Shown in pieces: positions 39,116-40,564 of a stretch of DNA of 40,564 nt; positions within the stretch are counted from its first letter, which is position 1; each line of letters opens with the position of its first letter. Source of the DNA: Herbiconiux moechotypicola. GTDB taxonomy: Bacteria > Actinomycetota > Actinomycetes > Actinomycetales > Microbacteriaceae. The DNA lies in the NCBI RefSeq assembly GCF_024979255.1, contig NZ_JANLCN010000017.1, positions 1 through 40,564 on the forward strand, given 5' to 3'. The position numbers and the translations under genes were made by a program. A model generated the notes under the pieces. It worked only from the letters and a program-made list of their open reading frames with translations, had not been told where the DNA came from and did not search any database.

Positions 39116-40564
39116 ATGAACCGAACGATGATGGGGATGTCGAAGAAAACGCTCGGCGCGGCAATTTCAGTGGCCGGCCTGATCGCTGTGTTGATTGTCC
39201 AGATTCCGCAGTCTGCAACAGCTGCGTCGTCGAAAGTGTCGCCTCCGATGACAGCAACGGAGGCGACCGTGTCGCCGTGTGCGGATGTGCTCTTCATCGG
39301 AGCACGCGGATCTGGAGAGAGTTACGACACTTTCGATGGCTACGGGCACATGGTCGCGAAGGTACGGGATGGTTTCGTTTCAACGTTGCGAACGGATGTG
39401 CGAGTTCGGCAGCTTGCCGTCGATTATCCTGCTCCTCCGACAGAGCAGGCCGCCAATGACGTCCGGGACGGCACTAATATATACTTCGATTCGATGGCCG
39501 AGGGCCGTCGCAAGATCGAAGATGTGATCGCTGACTCGCAGCAGAGGTGCCCGTCAGAGAAGCTGGTGCTGGCGGGATACTCGGCAGGTGCAGGCGTCGT
39601 TCATTCTGCACTTCTGACTTTTGGTGACGTAGAGAAGCTCGTCGGTGTCGTGTTGATCGCAGACCCCTCCCGTCACAAGAATCACGCGAACGCTGTCACA
39701 TTCGGCAACCCGGCGAAGGTCGGCGGCCTGCTGTACGGGCTCGGTGTCCAGTTCGGCAGTATTCCGAAAGCGACGCGGATGAAGACGATTGAATATTGCC
39801 TGGCTTATGATCCCGTGTGCGATGTGGCGAACACGTCGCTCCTTGGGCCAGCATTTGTTCCTGCGGCTCTCGCACAGGTGGCGATCGGGAAGAGCATCCA
39901 CGAGCAGTACGGTCGCAATCTTGACAAGAGTGGCGCCGAGATGGCGAAGGTGATGAACTCCATCAACGGCCCAAGGCCGACAATCGGAGGCAGCCCCTTC
40001 GGTGCGAACAAGTTGCTCACCGCAAAGATCGGCGCCTGGGCAGCTGAGTCCATCCCGGTGACCTATCAGTGGTATCGAGGGAACCAGCCAATCGCAGGCG
40101 CAACGGCACAGACCTATACGCCAGTATGGGATGACTACCTCACACCAAGTCCCACCCTGCGTGTCGTTGTCTCAGGGCCAGATTCCGGATACGCCAACCA
40201 CACCATCAGTTCCGATCCGATCGCGCTCATTCCGACGCCGAACTACACCATCACGAAACCAACGGGTGGGGTCCTGCCATGGAACGGAACATTGAACGCC
40301 AAGACGGGCTCGTGGGATGCGTCGCCTTTTCAGATCGGATACCGCTGGTCAAAGTACGACTGTCAGGGGGAGGGGGCCGTCAACGCACCTGATGGCATCC
40401 CCGGCGCAATCAAGAAGTCCTACAAGATCGATGGTTCGGCTGACTACGGATGCATGATGAGTCTCAGCTTTTTCATTCGGGACGCCGATGGCTCAGTCTC
40501 CTGTCGGTGGCGGTGCAGTTCTGAACGGTTGTGGCGGTTGAAAAGTGAACGGTTGCGGGCAGTC
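39116..40564 (+). pseudogene. Cutinase-like secreted hydrolase with Ig-like repeats, apparently cut by an insertion
   Basis: The frame is open from the ATG at 39116 (GGGGG eight bases upstream) to the window end, but residues after about 462 change to unrelated sequence. Residues 1-37: signal peptide. Cutinase/Culp core: PCADVLFIGARGSGES (54-69), nucleophile elbow GYSAGAG with S156, D232 in YDPVCD and H262 in IHEQYG; these hydrolyse esters such as cutin, triglycerides or phospholipids. From about 278: Ig-like repeats with PRPTIGG, LTAKIGAW, YQWYRGNQPIAGAT, like those of the protein at 32603. GC is low. If the inserted element ends at 40,502, the second repeat is truncated and the product is shortened or fused. 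A catalytically intact N-terminus could still function. Confidence 0.72.
40502..40564. mobile_element. Candidate terminus of an insertion sequence (IS21-like)
   Basis: From TGTCGGTGGCGGTG at 40502 the sequence stops resembling the Ig-like repeat and instead holds two copies of TGAACGGTTG (40522-40531 and 40546-40555, 24 bp apart) in a short repetitive pattern. Element ends of the IS21 family begin with TG and carry such internal direct repeats for transposase binding. Only 63 bases are visible and no transposase gene is in the window, so this is a tentative call. Confidence 0.45.

Noticed and set aside
1-40564. CRISPR array, prophage, integrase or rRNA genes
   Set aside because: No regularly spaced repeats with unique spacers, no phage structural genes, no recombinase and no rRNA sequence were seen in either strand.

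Overview
The window is high-GC actinobacterial chromosome. Many GTG starts, GTGA/ATGA stop-start overlaps and strong purine-rich ribosome binding sites fit Actinomycetota. Protein style (DUF4177, RidA, PASTA-bearing class A PBP, Tad cluster, secreted proteins with an RR..W..PVIA leader) suggests Microbacteriaceae; that family call is an inference from recall, not a search.

Region 1 (1-4.6 kb, minus): start of an aldehyde/succinate-semialdehyde dehydrogenase cut by the window edge, nicotinamidase PncA, a DacB-type D-Ala-D-Ala carboxypeptidase, a Gfo/Idh/MocA oxidoreductase, a 53-residue membrane protein and an Ala/Glu/Arg-repeat tail-anchored protein. Region 2 (4.7-21.5 kb) is a conserved core block whose gene order recalls M. 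tuberculosis Rv3644c-Rv3683: tRNA-Thr, exported S33 peptidase, holB, tmk and topA (coupled by GTGA overlaps), a reduced tad pilus cluster (tadA, fused tadB-tadC, DUF4244/Flp-like, two TadE-like genes), acs, RidA with a DUF4177 protein, a PASTA class A PBP, a metallophosphoesterase and tRNA-Pro. Region 3 (21.6-28.2 kb): small membrane peptide, thymidine kinase, an Rv2578c-type radical SAM protein with an SOS-box-like promoter, a VOC protein, a predicted membrane acyltransferase, two one-gene regulators (TetR, GlxA/AraC) and an alpha/beta hydrolase.

Region 4 (28.2-37.7 kb) is accessory. It holds three small secreted proteins with a common RR..W..PVIA leader, a convergent/divergent module of a LuxI/FeeM-like acyltransferase, a cysteine-free ThiF/E1-like adenylyltransferase and a TetR regulator with a perfect palindrome in its promoter, and a surface locus (four PPC-like repeats plus four Ig-like repeats; a lipoprotein; a VanZ protein that appears to start at CTG). 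Region 5 (about 37.1 kb to the end) has visibly lower GC and looks acquired: an HNH-like zinc-ribbon protein lacking the usual His, and a cutinase-like secreted protein with Ig-like repeats whose frame runs into what looks like an IS21-type element end at about 40,502.

The most interesting candidate for an undescribed system is the acyltransferase + cysteine-free E1 + TetR module (29,531-32,406): the acyltransferase has the E-x-S-R and upstream Arg/Asp/Phe pattern of autoinducer synthases, so the set could make, tailor and sense a small acylated molecule.
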